Positions 36,590-47,677 are shown, counted from the stretch's first letter. The stretch is 64,000 nt of DNA from Vibrio tubiashii (GCA_000775715.1 JRWQ01000001.1:542225-606224); one strand, 5' to 3'. The notes: a model not told the origin generated them from the sequence alone. Numbers and translations are program-made.

Positions 36590-38275
36590 CTACAGCTCTT
36601 CTTCTTGACCTACATCCTCATCGCCAAGCATAGAGGAAAACTTAATTTCAAACTGATTGAAGCTGAAATAGCTCGGCCCATGTGAGCGCTTGGTGGTAAC
36701 CTTTTCCTCACCAAACTGCACCGTCACGTGACTATAAACCTTATTCTTGGCCGTAATTTTAGTCTCCTCTAACGCGACTTCAAGCTCTTGCTCATGAGTA
36801 TCGCGAGCGTTTTTGACCTTCTCAAGGTGAGCATTTGCAATGGCTTTTTCTGATTCAAGGTTCTCTTCCTGCTCAGGTGTTCGCTCAGACTTTGGAATCT
36901 TCTTAAACTCCAACTCTTTGCGCACCATCGCCATGGTCGACTCTTGAGCTTGGGTATACTGCTCTTTCAGTTTGGCTTGACGATCTTTAAAGGTTTGAAA
37001 GCGAGCAAATGCATGTACATGGGTAGGAGTATCACCTTCCACGCCTAAGTTAACACAGATGACGTTCTCTCCAACCTTAGCTCTACCTCCGCTGAGGGTG
37101 CCTTGCTTCTCACTAGAGTCACACACCACTAGATTATGCCCACAGCGCACTTCACTGTTCATACAATAAACGGCCAAGTGAATGTCATTTGCCGCTTGAA
37201 GTTCACTAAACTGAGCATAGTTGGCAGTGATTGTGCCGCCAGATTTAACCACGCAACTTCTATCTTCGTCCTCAGAAACGTTGTGACCAATAATGCCTTT
37301 TGCCACATTAATATCACCTTGAGCTTGCACATTCGCGGACTCAATAAACCCACCGACGGTCAACGAGCCAGTTGTTCTAACCACCATATCAGACTCGATG
37401 TTCCCTAGAACAACCACATTACCTTTAAACTTAACGTGACCGGTAGAGACACCGATCGTCGGTAAGCAGATCGCATCTTCAACTTCTGCGCCTTTATCTT
37501 TCAGCACCGGCATACCCGGCATTGCCGCCAAAAGAATATTTGGATCATCAGGAGAAATTTTTGTGCCCTTACCCGCTTTGAGAACAGCGTCTTTTCCAGG
37601 CTTAGGCACAATTGGCTTACCCTGCACCGTAATACCAGGCACACCTTTAGTTGCCGGAATACGCTTGAGCAGTGGCTCATTCTCTGCAACAGAGATGGTT
37701 TCACCTAAATTAAGCATATCCACTTTGCCACCTTCACTCGTCTCTTTGGGAGCCAAGATCTGCTTAGTCGGGTCTTCTACCAAAGGGACAAATTTAGCAT
37801 CCGAACCTTGAATAGGATCTTTACCTTTAGCAACAGCTTGCGTGAAAGTTTCTCCCGGTTTGAGTTGATGGCTCAAAATCAGCACTTTTTTCAGCGCTAA
37901 CTTATTAATACCTTTGGTGACATGGGCTTTAGCTAATGCATGGACAATTTGGGGGCCTTTAAGAGGTGCACCTTTGTGTGCTCCCGTCACGACCATACTT
38001 GCCAACATGTCGTGCTCTGAGAGTACAACTTCAACACTGGCGTCACGCACTTCCGCGATGGCAATTCCGACATAGGCTTCGCTTTTCATCTCTTTTGCAA
38101 GGGTGATAAATCGGGACACCTCACCTTCAAGCACGAACAGTTGGTCGGCACCAATCGCCGCCAAAGCCTCATCAAGACCTCGAGTATCAAAATTGTTGTC
38201 TACGGTAATGTCCGGTGACAACTTTGCAATCACCTGATCCTTGCCTTCCGAAAAAGCGACAAACTTATTCCACAT
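36590..38275 (-). CDS. FapA/DUF342-family protein
   Basis: About 561 residues with the FapA (DUF342) region: GEPLLKRIPATKGVPGITVQ-like NEPLLKRIPATKGVPGITVQ, then KAGKGTKISPDDPNILLAAM, beta-helical repeats (VKFKGNVVVLGNIESDMVVR, GFIESANVQAQGDINVAKGI) and a charged coiled-coil near residues 435-510. Such proteins form a repetitive beta-solenoid and are often near chemotaxis or flagellar genes, hence the old name flagellar assembly protein A. It lies next to the STAS/PP2C regulators and the che cluster. The ATG at 38273-38275 follows GAAGGC. Biochemical role unknown. Confidence 0.85.
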   Translation of the reverse strand: MWNKFVAFSEGKDQVIAKLSPDITVDNNFDTRGLDEALAAIGADQLFVLEGEVSRFITLAKEMKSEAYVGIAIAEVRDASVEVVLSEHDMLASMVVTGAHKGAPLKGPQIVHALAKAHVTKGINKLALKKVLILSHQLKPGETFTQAVAKGKDPIQGSDAKFVPLVEDPTKQILAPKETSEGGKVDMLNLGETISVAENEPLLKRIPATKGVPGITVQGKPIVPKPGKDAVLKAGKGTKISPDDPNILLAAMPGMPVLKDKGAEVEDAICLPTIGVSTGHVKFKGNVVVLGNIESDMVVRTTGSLTVGGFIESANVQAQGDINVAKGIIGHNVSEDEDRSCVVKSGGTITANYAQFSELQAANDIHLAVYCMNSEVRCGHNLVVCDSSEKQGTLSGGRAKVGENVICVNLGVEGDTPTHVHAFARFQTFKDRQAKLKEQYTQAQESTMAMVRKELEFKKIPKSERTPEQEENLESEKAIANAHLEKVKNARDTHEQELEVALEETKITAKNKVYSHVTVQFGEEKVTTKRSHGPSYFSFNQFEIKFSSMLGDEDVGQEEEL

Positions 38276-38406
38276 GCCTTCAGCCCTATGTACATCCAAA
38301 TTCAATTTTATCTAAGTTATTGAACTAAATGTATCAAATGTGTGACAAATTAAGGGCTACATCACTGTAAGAAAATTCTCCGAATGTAAATATTTATGTC
38401 GACTTT

Positions 38407-40104
38407 CTAATTCGAGCTCGGAAAATGATGAGTCGCCTCCAATGAGTACACTGCAATAACCCGACAACCGTGCTTGGAATATTCCAATGAATCACACAAT
38501 TCCGAAGCAAGAATAATGCCTCGACCATGGGTTAAGTCTCTATCAACGGAGCCATGAGCCTTTTGATAGTCAAACCCCTCACCGTTATGCTCCACTTCAA
38601 AAGTGACTTTGCGCTGGACGGGATCATAATCCACACCAAGTTCAACCCATACGCTATCATCTAATTGTTTAATCTTCTCTTCGCGCATTTGATAGAAAAG
38701 GAAGAAGCCATCCGGTTGCTCTTTTATCGACGAGTCCAACTTAAGTAACCCGTGTTCTATCGCGTTGGCAAATAGCTCAGATAACACTGAACAAACCAGA
38801 TCGAGATGAGCGCCACTATTAAGCACGCCAGCTAGAAATTTCCGCACTTCAGTCATGACGCTGACTTCACGTAAAACACTACCGTCAAGACGCAACTTTG
38901 AACGGGAAGGCACTCGATTGAATAATTCAGGTACTTTGGGAACATCTTGCGTATTCCCGTTTAGAATAGGGAACTTCATTGTTAGGATTGAAAGATCATC
39001 CCCTACCGACTTGCCAGCGAACTGACGAACAGATTCATACAATACAGGAATCACCGCTTGATCACTGCCAAAAGAGGCTTCTAAGCGGTCTTGGCCAAAC
39101 TGTTCGCCATTGTCATCCATTGCCTCTATCACTCCATCGGTGTAGCAGACAATTTGCTGATCAGGCTCTAGCCTGAAGTGTGTAATACTCGACTCAAACT
39201 CATGCGATTTCAGCACGCCAAGAGGCATATGTGTGGACGTGAGTCTACGTACAACCTTGCCATCACTATCGATAAGGTATCCATCAGGAAGCCCGCCTCC
39301 CCACCACGACACTTCAAAACCATTGGCTCGCACCTCAAAAATGCTCGCTGCGAGCATCATTCCCATAGGTAAAAAACGAACCAACACATCATTGATTTCA
39401 TTGGCAATTTCACCAAGAGACAACCCTTTTGCTGCCATAGAGAAGAAAGCACGAGTTGCAGGTATTGCTGAGATAGCTGCTGGCAAGCCGTGCCCAGTGG
39501 CATCAGCAATCATAACGTACACACCACCATGAGGACGATTAGCAACCACGATCAGATCGCCGTTAAATACGGTTGACGGTGTTGAGAGATAATTGATGCC
39601 ATAGATGTTTTTAACCTGAGAGCTCATCTCGTGCATTAAATTTGAGAAGATCGATTCCGCTATCGCATAGTCATAACGCACCTGTTCATGAAAATGACGC
39701 AGCTCATCTCGCTGCTCTTTCACTTCATTGTGCATTCTAACTATGCGGCAATGAGCCTGAACTTTGGCAATTAATACGCTGCGCTCAACTGGCTTTAAAA
39801 TAAAATCATCACCTACGGTTAAGCAACGCTCAAACGAGACACAATCATCAAGAACTGTTAGGAATATGATCGGGATATGTGCATCCGAAAACTCATGCTT
39901 TATCTCTTGTGCGGTAGTGAAACCATCCTTAATAGGCATCATAACATCCAGGAGTATCACATCAGGCAAGGTGTCCATCTTTTTCATTGCGTCGACCACC
40001 CCTTCACCATTTTCAAATGTGGTTACGGTTTCGACGATATGATTGAGCATGAAGCGGCACAACTCACGATTAGTCGCATGGTCATCAACGATCATTACAT
40101 GCAT
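38407..40104 (-). CDS. Response regulator with SpoIIE-type PP2C phosphatase and anti-sigma kinase-like domain
   Basis: A 565-residue regulator with three domains. A receiver (residues 1-120, MHVMIVDDHATNREL, phospho-acceptor Asp53 in LLDVMMP) is joined by a helix to a SpoIIE/RsbU-type PP2C phosphatase (about 180-385; VYVMIADATGHGLPAAISAI, CYTDGVIEAMD, GDDLSILTMKF). A C-terminal HATPase/anti-sigma region follows (about 425-550; SELFANAIEHGLLKLD, GRGIILASELCDSLEY). This is the HsbR architecture of Pseudomonas, which phosphorylates and dephosphorylates a STAS partner. Its likely partner is encoded 18 bases upstream (40122-40421). Good RBS (GGAGG). Confidence 0.92.
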   Translation of the reverse strand: MHVMIVDDHATNRELCRFMLNHIVETVTTFENGEGVVDAMKKMDTLPDVILLDVMMPIKDGFTTAQEIKHEFSDAHIPIIFLTVLDDCVSFERCLTVGDDFILKPVERSVLIAKVQAHCRIVRMHNEVKEQRDELRHFHEQVRYDYAIAESIFSNLMHEMSSQVKNIYGINYLSTPSTVFNGDLIVVANRPHGGVYVMIADATGHGLPAAISAIPATRAFFSMAAKGLSLGEIANEINDVLVRFLPMGMMLAASIFEVRANGFEVSWWGGGLPDGYLIDSDGKVVRRLTSTHMPLGVLKSHEFESSITHFRLEPDQQIVCYTDGVIEAMDDNGEQFGQDRLEASFGSDQAVIPVLYESVRQFAGKSVGDDLSILTMKFPILNGNTQDVPKVPELFNRVPSRSKLRLDGSVLREVSVMTEVRKFLAGVLNSGAHLDLVCSVLSELFANAIEHGLLKLDSSIKEQPDGFFLFYQMREEKIKQLDDSVWVELGVDYDPVQRKVTFEVEHNGEGFDYQKAHGSVDRDLTHGRGIILASELCDSLEYSKHGCRVIAVYSLEATHHFPSSN

Positions 40105-40121
40105 GACAGACCTCCAAAGCT

Positions 40122-40421
40122 TTACTCAATAGAAAACTTTTTATCAAAGCGAGAAATCGTTAGGATTTTTCTAACTTGAGGCAAGGTATTAGTGATCTGA
40201 ATAGCGCCATCATCTTGACCCAGATAGTTGTGCATGTTGAGCAACATCCCGAGTCCAGCACTATCTATGTAATCAACCTTGCGCAGATCGATGGTAAAGC
40301 GAAACTCTTGCCGATCGTTGTAGCAACGGCGAAACTCTTGCACGAGATTAAAGCCAAACGCCCCCTCAATCATGATCGTGATATGTTTGGATGCGGAATC
40401 AATCACTGTTTCTACTGTCAT
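40122..40421 (-). CDS. STAS-domain anti-sigma-factor antagonist
   Basis: About 99 residues, a STAS domain with the phosphorylatable Ser in VDYIDSAGLGMLLNM (Ser54) and the FTIDLRKVDY strand. HsbA-like proteins of this size are regulated by the PP2C/kinase regulator encoded next. The ATG at 40419-40421 has a strong RBS (AAGGGGC). It follows the receptor gene by 32 bases. Confidence 0.9.
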   Translation of the reverse strand: MTVETVIDSASKHITIMIEGAFGFNLVQEFRRCYNDRQEFRFTIDLRKVDYIDSAGLGMLLNMHNYLGQDDGAIQITNTLPQVRKILTISRFDKKFSIE

Positions 40422-40452
40422 ACTAGCCCCTTGTTTGCCTTTAGGCACATTG

Positions 40453-41619
40453 TCAGAACAACTCTACTTCACCTTCTTCGATACTCTCTTGCGAGGCTGC
40501 GGGCGCGCTTCGATTCTCAATTTGGCTTCTCAGATCTTTTACTCCCTCAGAAAAGCTATGCTGATCAATCTCTTTGTCTGCCCACTTTTCGCAAAGGTCG
40601 ATAAAAACCTGTAAATAGTCGACCGATTGTTTAGCGTAGTCACCTTGTTGAACAATGATGTCTGCAAATTGCAGCGCTCGAATGCCATTATCGACTTGAG
40701 TGTGAAGACGATCACCACTCGCACGAATTTTCTGCACTTCATGTTCTACCGACTGGTTGACTTGTTGGACATTACGTAGCATTTCATCAACTTTTTCTTT
40801 CGATTCAATCGCTTCCGTCATATCAATCGAGGCCATCTCACCAACCGTTTGGTTCGCTTGTTTCACAGTCTGCTGGGCAACATTAATCTCTGCTTCAATT
40901 TTGTCATTGAGCCCTTTCGCTTTCACAGACAGATCTCGCACCTCTTGAGCCACAACAGCAAAACCTCGCCCAGCTTCTCCTGCTCGTGCCGCTTCGATAG
41001 CAGCATTGAGAGCGAGTAGGTTGGTTTGCTCTGACAACCCTCGCACCTGAGCTAACAACTTAAATACCGTATCTAGCTTGTCTGACATATCATGGATGCT
41101 GTGTACTGCCGAAATGCTGCGCTCTGATACACTAACTAAGGTATCGACAAATTGGCGTATAATGGCCTCGGTTTTTGGCAATACTTGGCTAATATCGCTA
41201 TTTTGATCACGATTACCTAATAAGTTCTCAACCAGATCTGTGGTGATTTGATTCTGCTGTTCAGCAAGTTTTTGCAACTCAAAGTAGCTCTCGTTTAATG
41301 TCTCAACGGATTCATCCACCACGCTGCGCTGGTGGTCAAGCGGATCAACAAGCTGCCTAGAAAGCACATTGAGCATAGGCGGAACATGATCAAGAGAAGG
41401 TTGCCCCGAACTAAGCGGGTCGCGGGGTTGCACATTTTTATTGTTAATGTTGCTCGTGTGCTTAGGGATTACAAACCACGGAATCGCTGCGGCAAGGATA
41501 GTTAGGGCGACATTAATCATTGACGTCGACAAACTCATAGCAACACCTAACAATGTCACTTGTAAGCCCACGGCAATGACATATCGGACTCTAATACTGC
41601 TTTGTTGTGCTTTCATCAT
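40453..41619 (-). CDS. Membrane chemoreceptor ending in VELF
   Basis: A 388-residue methyl-accepting chemotaxis protein. One or two N-terminal membrane helices (about residues 10-50) with no periplasmic domain to speak of are followed by a short signalling domain with tip [21 protein letters not shown] divergent C-terminal helical segment ([20 protein letters not shown]) precedes the acidic tail EEGEVELF. It corresponds in position to the receptor of V. cholerae cluster III (recalled as VCA1088). The tail resembles that of CheD in this locus (DDDVELF). Confidence 0.9.
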   Translation of the reverse strand: MMKAQQSSIRVRYVIAVGLQVTLLGVAMSLSTSMINVALTILAAAIPWFVIPKHTSNINNKNVQPRDPLSSGQPSLDHVPPMLNVLSRQLVDPLDHQRSVVDESVETLNESYFELQKLAEQQNQITTDLVENLLGNRDQNSDISQVLPKTEAIIRQFVDTLVSVSERSISAVHSIHDMSDKLDTVFKLLAQVRGLSEQTNLLALNAAIEAARAGEAGRGFAVVAQEVRDLSVKAKGLNDKIEAEINVAQQTVKQANQTVGEMASIDMTEAIESKEKVDEMLRNVQQVNQSVEHEVQKIRASGDRLHTQVDNGIRALQFADIIVQQGDYAKQSVDYLQVFIDLCEKWADKEIDQHSFSEGVKDLRSQIENRSAPAASQESIEEGEVELF

Positions 41620-41646
41620 TCTTCCTTGAAGTCTGGTACCATTTCG

Positions 41647-42687
41647 TTACTTATCCGCCGATAAGTACTGGCATATCTGCCTTGGAATTTTGCTTAAATC
41701 GAGAACCGACAAAGCCGCATTCATCTCAACCGCCACTCGAGGCATGCCCCAAACCACAGAAGAGGCCTCATTTTGAGCTATGGTTTGCGCACCTGCGTTT
41801 TTCATCCGTAGCAAGCCTTGTGCGCCATCTTTTCCCATTCCAGTCAGGATCACTCCGATTGCATGGCGGCCAACCGTTTCTGCCACCGCATCAAACATCA
41901 CATCCACTGAAGGCTTGTGCAAGTTCACCGCTTCTCTATCATCGAGCTCACAATACAAATGGTTATTGCGACGCACTACCACCAAGTGCTTATCTCCTGG
42001 CGCTACATATGCACAACCATTAACCAGAGGCGCTCGACTAGCACTAAGCTCCTGAACATTAATTTTGCTGTTGTCATTTAATCTCGCGGCAAAGGAGGCA
42101 GAAAACATCGCACTAATATGCTGCGTAATAATGATTGGCGGTAAACCAGCAGGTAAAGCAGATAAGACCTGATTAACCGCTTCAGTCCCTCCAGTAGAAG
42201 CACCAATTGCAATCACTTCTACTTGGTGGTTTCCTTTTGGTACCAATACAGGTTCAGCCGTTGCAGTTCCCGTTTGGCGAGCAACATTCGCACCTGCCGC
42301 CATTTTGATTTTCTCGTTCACCAACAGCTTGTAATTGACCATCTCTGCGGTATTTTCAACCGCGGGTTTAGGGAAGTAGTCCACTGCACCAAGCTCTAAT
42401 GCTGCGAGCGTTGCCTCTGCGCCATGCTGGGTCAGCGTTGATATCATCACCACAGGCATTGGACGAAGACGCATTAAATTCTTTAAAAACTGAACGCCAT
42501 TCATTTTCGGCATTTCAATATCGAGAGTAATCACATCCGGGTTGTGCTGTTTTATTAACTCGCGCGCTTCGAATGGGTCCTCTGCCATGGCAACCACTTG
42601 TAGTTCAGGGTCTGAATTAATCAGCTCAGACAACAAAGCTCTAAAAACTGGTGAGTCGTCAACAATAAGCACTTTTATCTTCTTCAT
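41647..42687 (-). CDS. cheB: Chemotaxis protein-glutamate methylesterase
   Basis: A 346-residue CheB with N-terminal receiver ([19 protein letters not shown], Asp56 in [12 protein letters not shown]) and C-terminal methylesterase ([17 protein letters not shown] with the catalytic Ser, [20 protein letters not shown] with the catalytic His, [20 protein letters not shown] with the catalytic Asp). It removes methyl groups from receptors and deamidates Gln. It starts one base inside the cheD stop codon. Confidence 0.97.
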   Translation of the reverse strand: MKKIKVLIVDDSPVFRALLSELINSDPELQVVAMAEDPFEARELIKQHNPDVITLDIEMPKMNGVQFLKNLMRLRPMPVVMISTLTQHGAEATLAALELGAVDYFPKPAVENTAEMVNYKLLVNEKIKMAAGANVARQTGTATAEPVLVPKGNHQVEVIAIGASTGGTEAVNQVLSALPAGLPPIIITQHISAMFSASFAARLNDNSKINVQELSASRAPLVNGCAYVAPGDKHLVVVRRNNHLYCELDDREAVNLHKPSVDVMFDAVAETVGRHAIGVILTGMGKDGAQGLLRMKNAGAQTIAQNEASSVVWGMPRVAVEMNAALSVLDLSKIPRQICQYLSADK

Positions 42688-43337
42688 TAGAAAAGCTCCA
42701 CATCATCGTCATGAGGGCGATGAGTCTCTCTATCCAACTGATTGGCATATTTCTCTTCTTGGTGCTGTAAGTTATGCACTTCAGTAAATGGGATTCGCTT
42801 CAACCACGCTTTACCGCTGATAGGGTCAAACAACACTTTTCTAGGTTCCAAACCACCGAGGTCCTGAGCAACAACCCTAAGCCCTTCCTGCTCGACGTAA
42901 TTCAAAATAAAGGCAATGTTCTTCTCACCAACCATGCTGTTTCTGCCTAGCATTTGCGCGCCGCCAAATAACTTCACTTGCAGGGCCGATCGTCTCGCTC
43001 CCCTTTCAATTAATCCATTGCAAAGCATCTCCATTGCATAGCTGCCATAACGAGACGCGGTTGATACCAACTCGTCTGGTTGCCATGATTTCAACTGGGT
43101 CTTGTTGTCAAACGGCAACAAGAAGTGATTCATCCCACCCACAGCCATTTCTTCATCCCACACGCAAGCGGCGATGCAAGAGCCTAGCCCAGTTGCGATA
43201 ATTTCATCCTCTTCCTGACTGCAGTAAAGCCCACCAGGGAACACCTTCACTATATGCTTGTTCTTTAGTGGATGATAAAAACGGTCAAAGTGACTATTTT
43301 GGTATTTAGGTGTTTCTACTCTTGCCCAACTCATCAT
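42687..43337 (-). CDS. cheD: Chemoreceptor glutamine deamidase
   Basis: A 216-residue CheD with the catalytic Cys and His motifs [20 protein letters not shown] and [10 protein letters not shown], and [10 protein letters not shown]. CheD deamidates receptor glutamines and in some systems works with CheC. The C-terminal 40 residues are a charged extension ending DDDVELF, shared in type with the tail of the membrane receptor at 40453. It lies between cheR and cheB with short spacing. Confidence 0.95.
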   Translation of the reverse strand: MMSWARVETPKYQNSHFDRFYHPLKNKHIVKVFPGGLYCSQEEDEIIATGLGSCIAACVWDEEMAVGGMNHFLLPFDNKTQLKSWQPDELVSTASRYGSYAMEMLCNGLIERGARRSALQVKLFGGAQMLGRNSMVGEKNIAFILNYVEQEGLRVVAQDLGGLEPRKVLFDPISGKAWLKRIPFTEVHNLQHQEEKYANQLDRETHRPHDDDVELF

Positions 43338-43343
43338 TGATAC

Positions 43344-44168
43344 CTATTTCTTTACGTAAATGGTATGCCCTAGATGGTGGAAAATATCTCGATCCGTCGG
43401 CATTCCCTCTGAATGGCCAATAAAAAGCACCCCATTGGGTTTCAACTGCTGATGAAAACGTTGAATAAGCTTCTCTTGGGTTTGTCTATCAAAGTAGATC
43501 ATCACATTACGACAGCAAATAAGGTCAAACTTCTCTGTAAATGACCAATCGTCTAACAAGTTCAAGCGCTCAAAATGAATACGTTGTTGTAAACCCGCCT
43601 TACACTTAATTTTGCCTTGATGCTGTCCCACTCCTTTGACAAAGCACGGCTTTAAATACTTCTTAGGAATACTAGATAGTGATTCATCGCTATAGATCCC
43701 CTCTTTTGCATGCGCTAACACCTTGGTATCAAGATCCGTGGCGGTAATACTCACATCGTCAAAAACGGATAGCGCATCCGCCCAATGAAGTGAAGCAATC
43801 AAACTATACGGCTCTTCCCCGGTAGAGCACCCAGCTGACCAAACCCTTAACTTTTTCAGCCCCTGCTGACGCCACTCTTGCATCAAGACTTTTTCGATAA
43901 ACTCAAAGTGGTGATACTCGCGGAAGAACTGGGTCTTGTTGGTGGTTAAGCAGTTGATAAACTTCATCTGCTCAACATGATCTTGCTTAATAATTGCTTG
44001 GTAATCTTTAAAGCGCTTGAGGCCAAGCCGCCTAAGCTCACGACTTACTCGCCCATAAACCATTGTTTTCTTTCTATCTGAGAAGAAGATGCCAACGTGT
44101 TTATGCATAAACCACTGAATAAACTTAAAGTCTTTATCAGTAAGTTCAAACTCGCGTGTCTCAGACAT
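43344..44168 (-). CDS. cheR: Chemotaxis protein methyltransferase
   Basis: About 274 residues. The N-terminal CheR domain ([20 protein letters not shown]) and the S-adenosylmethionine-binding domain ([67 protein letters not shown]) are complete. It methylates receptor glutamates. A start at 44201 overlaps the receptor gene stop; the ATG at 44166-44168 just past that stop fits the CheR domain better. The receptor encoded upstream ends in EWEEF, a CheR/CheB-docking peptide type. Confidence 0.93.
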   Translation of the reverse strand: MSETREFELTDKDFKFIQWFMHKHVGIFFSDRKKTMVYGRVSRELRRLGLKRFKDYQAIIKQDHVEQMKFINCLTTNKTQFFREYHHFEFIEKVLMQEWRQQGLKKLRVWSAGCSTGEEPYSLIASLHWADALSVFDDVSITATDLDTKVLAHAKEGIYSDESLSSIPKKYLKPCFVKGVGQHQGKIKCKAGLQQRIHFERLNLLDDWSFTEKFDLICCRNVMIYFDRQTQEKLIQRFHQQLKPNGVLFIGHSEGMPTDRDIFHHLGHTIYVKK

Positions 44169-44185
44169 CTGGTTCTCAGTTTGCG

Positions 44186-46579
44186 CTAGAATTCTTCCCA
44201 TTCGTCTCCATCCTCTTCAAGCTTGAAGCTAGAATTGGCGACCTTTGGTTTGCGAATATCTCTTACATTGGTCTCTACACTGCTCTTTACAGATGGTGAC
44301 GAATCAAACGTCGCCACATTACTGTCGGTCGCAAAGAAGTTCATTAGGTGCAGTAGCTCTTTGCCTTCGTTTTTGAGTGACTGGCTAGCTGCTGACGTTT
44401 GCTCTACCAAGGACGCATTTTGCTGCGTCATTTCATCCATGGTGCTAATGGCACGATTGATTTCATCAATCCCCGTCGATTGCTCGACACTCGACGAAGC
44501 GATCTGAGCAATCAGCTCTGTCACTTTTTGTACGGCTTCAACAATCTCGTTCAGCGTATCGCCAGATTCATCGACTAGGCGTGAGCCTTCATCCACTTTT
44601 TCAACACTGTCATTAATCAGACCTTTGATCTCTTTCGCAGCCGCAGCACTACGTTGTGCCAAGTTGCGCACTTCACCCGCGACCACAGCAAAGCCTCGGC
44701 CTTGCTCCCCGGCTCGCGCAGCCTCGACTGCTGCGTTAAGCGCAAGTAAGTTGGTTTGGAAGGCGATTTCATCAATCACGCCAATGATGTCAGCAATTTT
44801 CTTACTCGCCGTATTGATTTCAGCCATGGCAGAAACCGCCTGACCAACCACTTGACCACCTTTACTCGCTTTCTTCGCTGCATCATCAGAGAGCTCATTC
44901 GCCCCTTTAGCGTTATCAGCATTCTGACGAACCGTAGCGGTCATCTGCTCCATACTTGCCGCAGTTTCTTCTAAATTCGAAGCTTGAGCCTCTACACGCT
45001 GGCTAAGATCATTGTTCCCTTCAGCAATCTCTGTCGAGGCGGTAGCAACACGCGCTGAAGACTGTGTAATCTTGTCGACCATGTTTCTCAGATTGAGAAT
45101 AGAGGTATTCACCGCATTGGATAGGCGTGCAAACTCACCAGTACTGTCTTCCGGCATAGTCGTATTGAGATTACCATCTGCGACCTGGCTCATGACATCA
45201 ATACACTGGCCAATTGGCGCAACCATGGTATCGAGCAAGTTATTAATACCGTCACCAAGTTCCTTCATAAATCCGGTGTAGACGCTGGTATCAATGCGTT
45301 CGTTCAGATCGCCAGCGATGGCTTTTTGAATCAACGACTCCACTTGACGCTGACCATCTTGCTGCTCGGTAATATCAACCCACTGTAATGCTGGCCCTAT
45401 GTAGTTGCCGTCTCCGTCGCGCATAGCGATACAAGTGAGGTTAAACTCAAGCCCACCTACCGCAATGTTCGAAGAAAAAGGTAACCGTTCTGGATTGGCG
45501 ATAATGTTGCGCTGGTGACTTGGATTCTTATGGAAAACGTCAATGTTCTTGCCGACAAGATGACTCGCATCAAAGCCTGGCAGTACCTTTTTAAGATCAC
45601 TCTCACGACTTTTGAGCAGAGTTTGCAGTGCAGGGTTTAGATACGTAATGATGCCATCCTTATCAGCCATCATTAAATTGGTTGTCATACCCGATACGGC
45701 TGAAGCAAGGCGACCGATTTCCTCTTCTTTGGCACGCTCTTCAGTGACATCGCGCCATTCTAATGTGTTACCAATATAATTGCCTCGTGCGTCATGTATG
45801 GCGGCGACATTGAGTTCAATTTTGAGTTCAGCAATGCTGATGTCCGTGCTATACGGTAGATTACTTGGGTCTGCTAGTAGTTGGCGTTGGTGATCAGGGT
45901 TGCGGTGAAACTCATCGATACAGCGCCCCATCAACCACTCTTCACTAGCGGTAAATCCGGACCAAACTGAGCGCATTGTCGCCTCATGTTTCTTAAACAG
46001 GTTGATGGTCTCTTGGTTGGCATAGGTAATTTGAAGCTCCCTATCAATCATTACCATCGCCGTTTGAGCTTGATCGACTGCAGCTTTGAGACGCGAAATT
46101 TCATTGTCAAGTTTGATACTTGCCGTTACATCAGACCATTCGAGCGTGTTACCCACATAGTTGCCCTGAGCATCTATAATGGCCCCCACATTGAGTTCAA
46201 TCAGTACATCTTTGACGTTGATAGTCGTGCTATAAGGCAAATTGGCTGGATTGGAGAGCAACTGACGCTGGTGACTTGGGTTGGCGTGGAATAGGTCTAT
46301 ACAGTAACCCAACAAAAAGTCTTCCGTCGCTTGGAAGTTCGGCCAAACTGACTGAAACAACACCTCGTGGGTTTTAAGCAAATCAACCGATTTCTGATTG
46401 ACATAAGTGATATTAAAATCACGATCTATCATCATCAAAGCGGTTTGCGCTGCATTCAAGGCTGAGAACAACTGCTCTTTGGTGATGCCTTGTTCCTGCT
46501 CGAAATCTTCAGTTAATGTATCTTGTGTCGGTGCTTCAAATTGAACTGAAGGCGTTGTTTTCCTATTCCAAAATGCCAT
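44186..46579 (-). CDS. Aer2-like soluble chemoreceptor with three PAS repeats and WEEF tail
   Basis: A 797-residue cytoplasmic receptor with no membrane helix. Three PAS repeats fill the N-terminal half (about residues 35-155, 160-280 and 285-405). Each has the FHxNPxHQR motif ([42 protein letters not shown]) and a Trp near the end ([21 protein letters not shown]), as in the haem-binding PAS of Pseudomonas Aer2. HAMP-like segments (about 410-520) lead to a methyl-accepting domain ([20 protein letters not shown]). The last residues are DEWEEF, like the GWEEF docking peptide of Aer2. The likely input is O2 bound to PAS haem. The cluster order matches the F7 (che2) class. Receptor call firm; haem binding inferred. 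Confidence 0.94.
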   Translation of the reverse strand: MAFWNRKTTPSVQFEAPTQDTLTEDFEQEQGITKEQLFSALNAAQTALMMIDRDFNITYVNQKSVDLLKTHEVLFQSVWPNFQATEDFLLGYCIDLFHANPSHQRQLLSNPANLPYSTTINVKDVLIELNVGAIIDAQGNYVGNTLEWSDVTASIKLDNEISRLKAAVDQAQTAMVMIDRELQITYANQETINLFKKHEATMRSVWSGFTASEEWLMGRCIDEFHRNPDHQRQLLADPSNLPYSTDISIAELKIELNVAAIHDARGNYIGNTLEWRDVTEERAKEEEIGRLASAVSGMTTNLMMADKDGIITYLNPALQTLLKSRESDLKKVLPGFDASHLVGKNIDVFHKNPSHQRNIIANPERLPFSSNIAVGGLEFNLTCIAMRDGDGNYIGPALQWVDITEQQDGQRQVESLIQKAIAGDLNERIDTSVYTGFMKELGDGINNLLDTMVAPIGQCIDVMSQVADGNLNTTMPEDSTGEFARLSNAVNTSILNLRNMVDKITQSSARVATASTEIAEGNNDLSQRVEAQASNLEETAASMEQMTATVRQNADNAKGANELSDDAAKKASKGGQVVGQAVSAMAEINTASKKIADIIGVIDEIAFQTNLLALNAAVEAARAGEQGRGFAVVAGEVRNLAQRSAAAAKEIKGLINDSVEKVDEGSRLVDESGDTLNEIVEAVQKVTELIAQIASSSVEQSTGIDEINRAISTMDEMTQQNASLVEQTSAASQSLKNEGKELLHLMNFFATDSNVATFDSSPSVKSSVETNVRDIRKPKVANSSFKLEEDGDEWEEF

Positions 46580-46644
46580 GAGTTTTCCCTCACTGGTTGC
46601 TTCTGACGTATCTCACTAAACAAAAGGTGCTGTGCATATCTGCA

Positions 46645-47115
46645 TTAAGCCCAACTCTCTTCCTCTTGGTTGGGAGTAGGGAGCGCTGCAATATCAAACA
46701 GCGCTTCCAAATGAATTAAAATTAGATGCCCATTGGCGACCGATGCGATGCCGCGTACGTAACTATGATCGACATTGCTCGATACATGTGGTGATGGTTT
46801 AATCTGTTCTTCAGTCAGTGGATATACCTCTGATACACCGTCAACGATAATTCCGAGTGGATGCTTGTGGGAGTCGTTCAATACAATCACCACTGTCGTT
46901 GCGTTGATCTCTGCGGGAGACAATCCAAAACGCATGCGTAAATCAACGATTGGTACATACTCCCCACGAATCTCAAGCACACCTTTCATATATTCGGGAG
47001 AGTTAGGCACCTGTCGCACCTCACTCCAGCCTCGTACCTCTCTCACATCTAAGATCGGCACACCGTACTCTTCATCCTCTAGAACAAAGCTGAGAAACTC
47101 TTGCGTCATGATCAT
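46645..47115 (-). CDS. cheW: CheW coupling protein (second)
   Basis: A 156-residue CheW (FLSFVLEDEEYGVPILDVRE, RQVPNSPEYMKGVLEIRGEY, VPIVDLRMRFGL). It links receptors to CheA. It follows the other cheW by a four-base overlap and lies just before the receptor gene. F7 systems often carry two CheW proteins with different binding preferences. Confidence 0.94.
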   Translation of the reverse strand: MIMTQEFLSFVLEDEEYGVPILDVREVRGWSEVRQVPNSPEYMKGVLEIRGEYVPIVDLRMRFGLSPAEINATTVVIVLNDSHKHPLGIIVDGVSEVYPLTEEQIKPSPHVSSNVDHSYVRGIASVANGHLILIHLEALFDIAALPTPNQEEESWA

Positions 47116-47666
47116 TGTTCAGCCCTCAACATTCTGTCGATATTGAGTATTTCTTCCGTATCGAGCAGTGACATTACGTGATCGCCAACATTGATCAGTC
47201 CCTGAAGATAAGGCGTAACCAATGAATCCCCTACGGTGGGATAAAGCTCGTTGTTACCTCTGCTCACCACATCACTCACTGCATCCACAACCAGCCCCAT
47301 TAAACGCTCTTGGTCTTGGTCGTAATAACGCAACACGATAACCACAGTTGTTGGTCGATAATCGCTAGTACCGATAGAAAAGCGTAATCTCAGGTCGATC
47401 ACTGGCACTATCATGCCGCGTAAATTTATCACTCCGCGAACAAAATCAGGCGCCCTTGGAATCGGGGTTGGTCGCTCCCATACACGTATCTCTTCAACGT
47501 CTTTAATCTCTACCCCATACAATTCGTGGGCGAGCTTAAAGCTAAGGAAATCGGCACTTTCACTGACTTCACCGCTAACATTTTCAAACTGCCTCTCAGC
47601 TTGAGCTTCAATACTCTGCTTAGAAGAGTCTGATACGCTGTGAATGTCGATAATGTCATTACTCAT
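47112..47666 (-). CDS. cheW: CheW coupling protein (first)
   Basis: A 184-residue CheW with a 40-residue N-terminal extension (IDIHSVSDSSKQSIEAQAER) before the CheW fold (FLSFKLAHELYGVEIKDVEE, VERPTPIPRAPDFVRG-type segment, RGVINLRGMIVPVIDLRLRF). It is the longer of two adjacent CheW genes. RBS AGGCTAAGG lies before the ATG. It overlaps the second cheW by four bases. Confidence 0.94.
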   Translation of the reverse strand: MSNDIIDIHSVSDSSKQSIEAQAERQFENVSGEVSESADFLSFKLAHELYGVEIKDVEEIRVWERPTPIPRAPDFVRGVINLRGMIVPVIDLRLRFSIGTSDYRPTTVVIVLRYYDQDQERLMGLVVDAVSDVVSRGNNELYPTVGDSLVTPYLQGLINVGDHVMSLLDTEEILNIDRMLRAEQ

Positions 47667-47677
47667 ACCTTAGCCTC

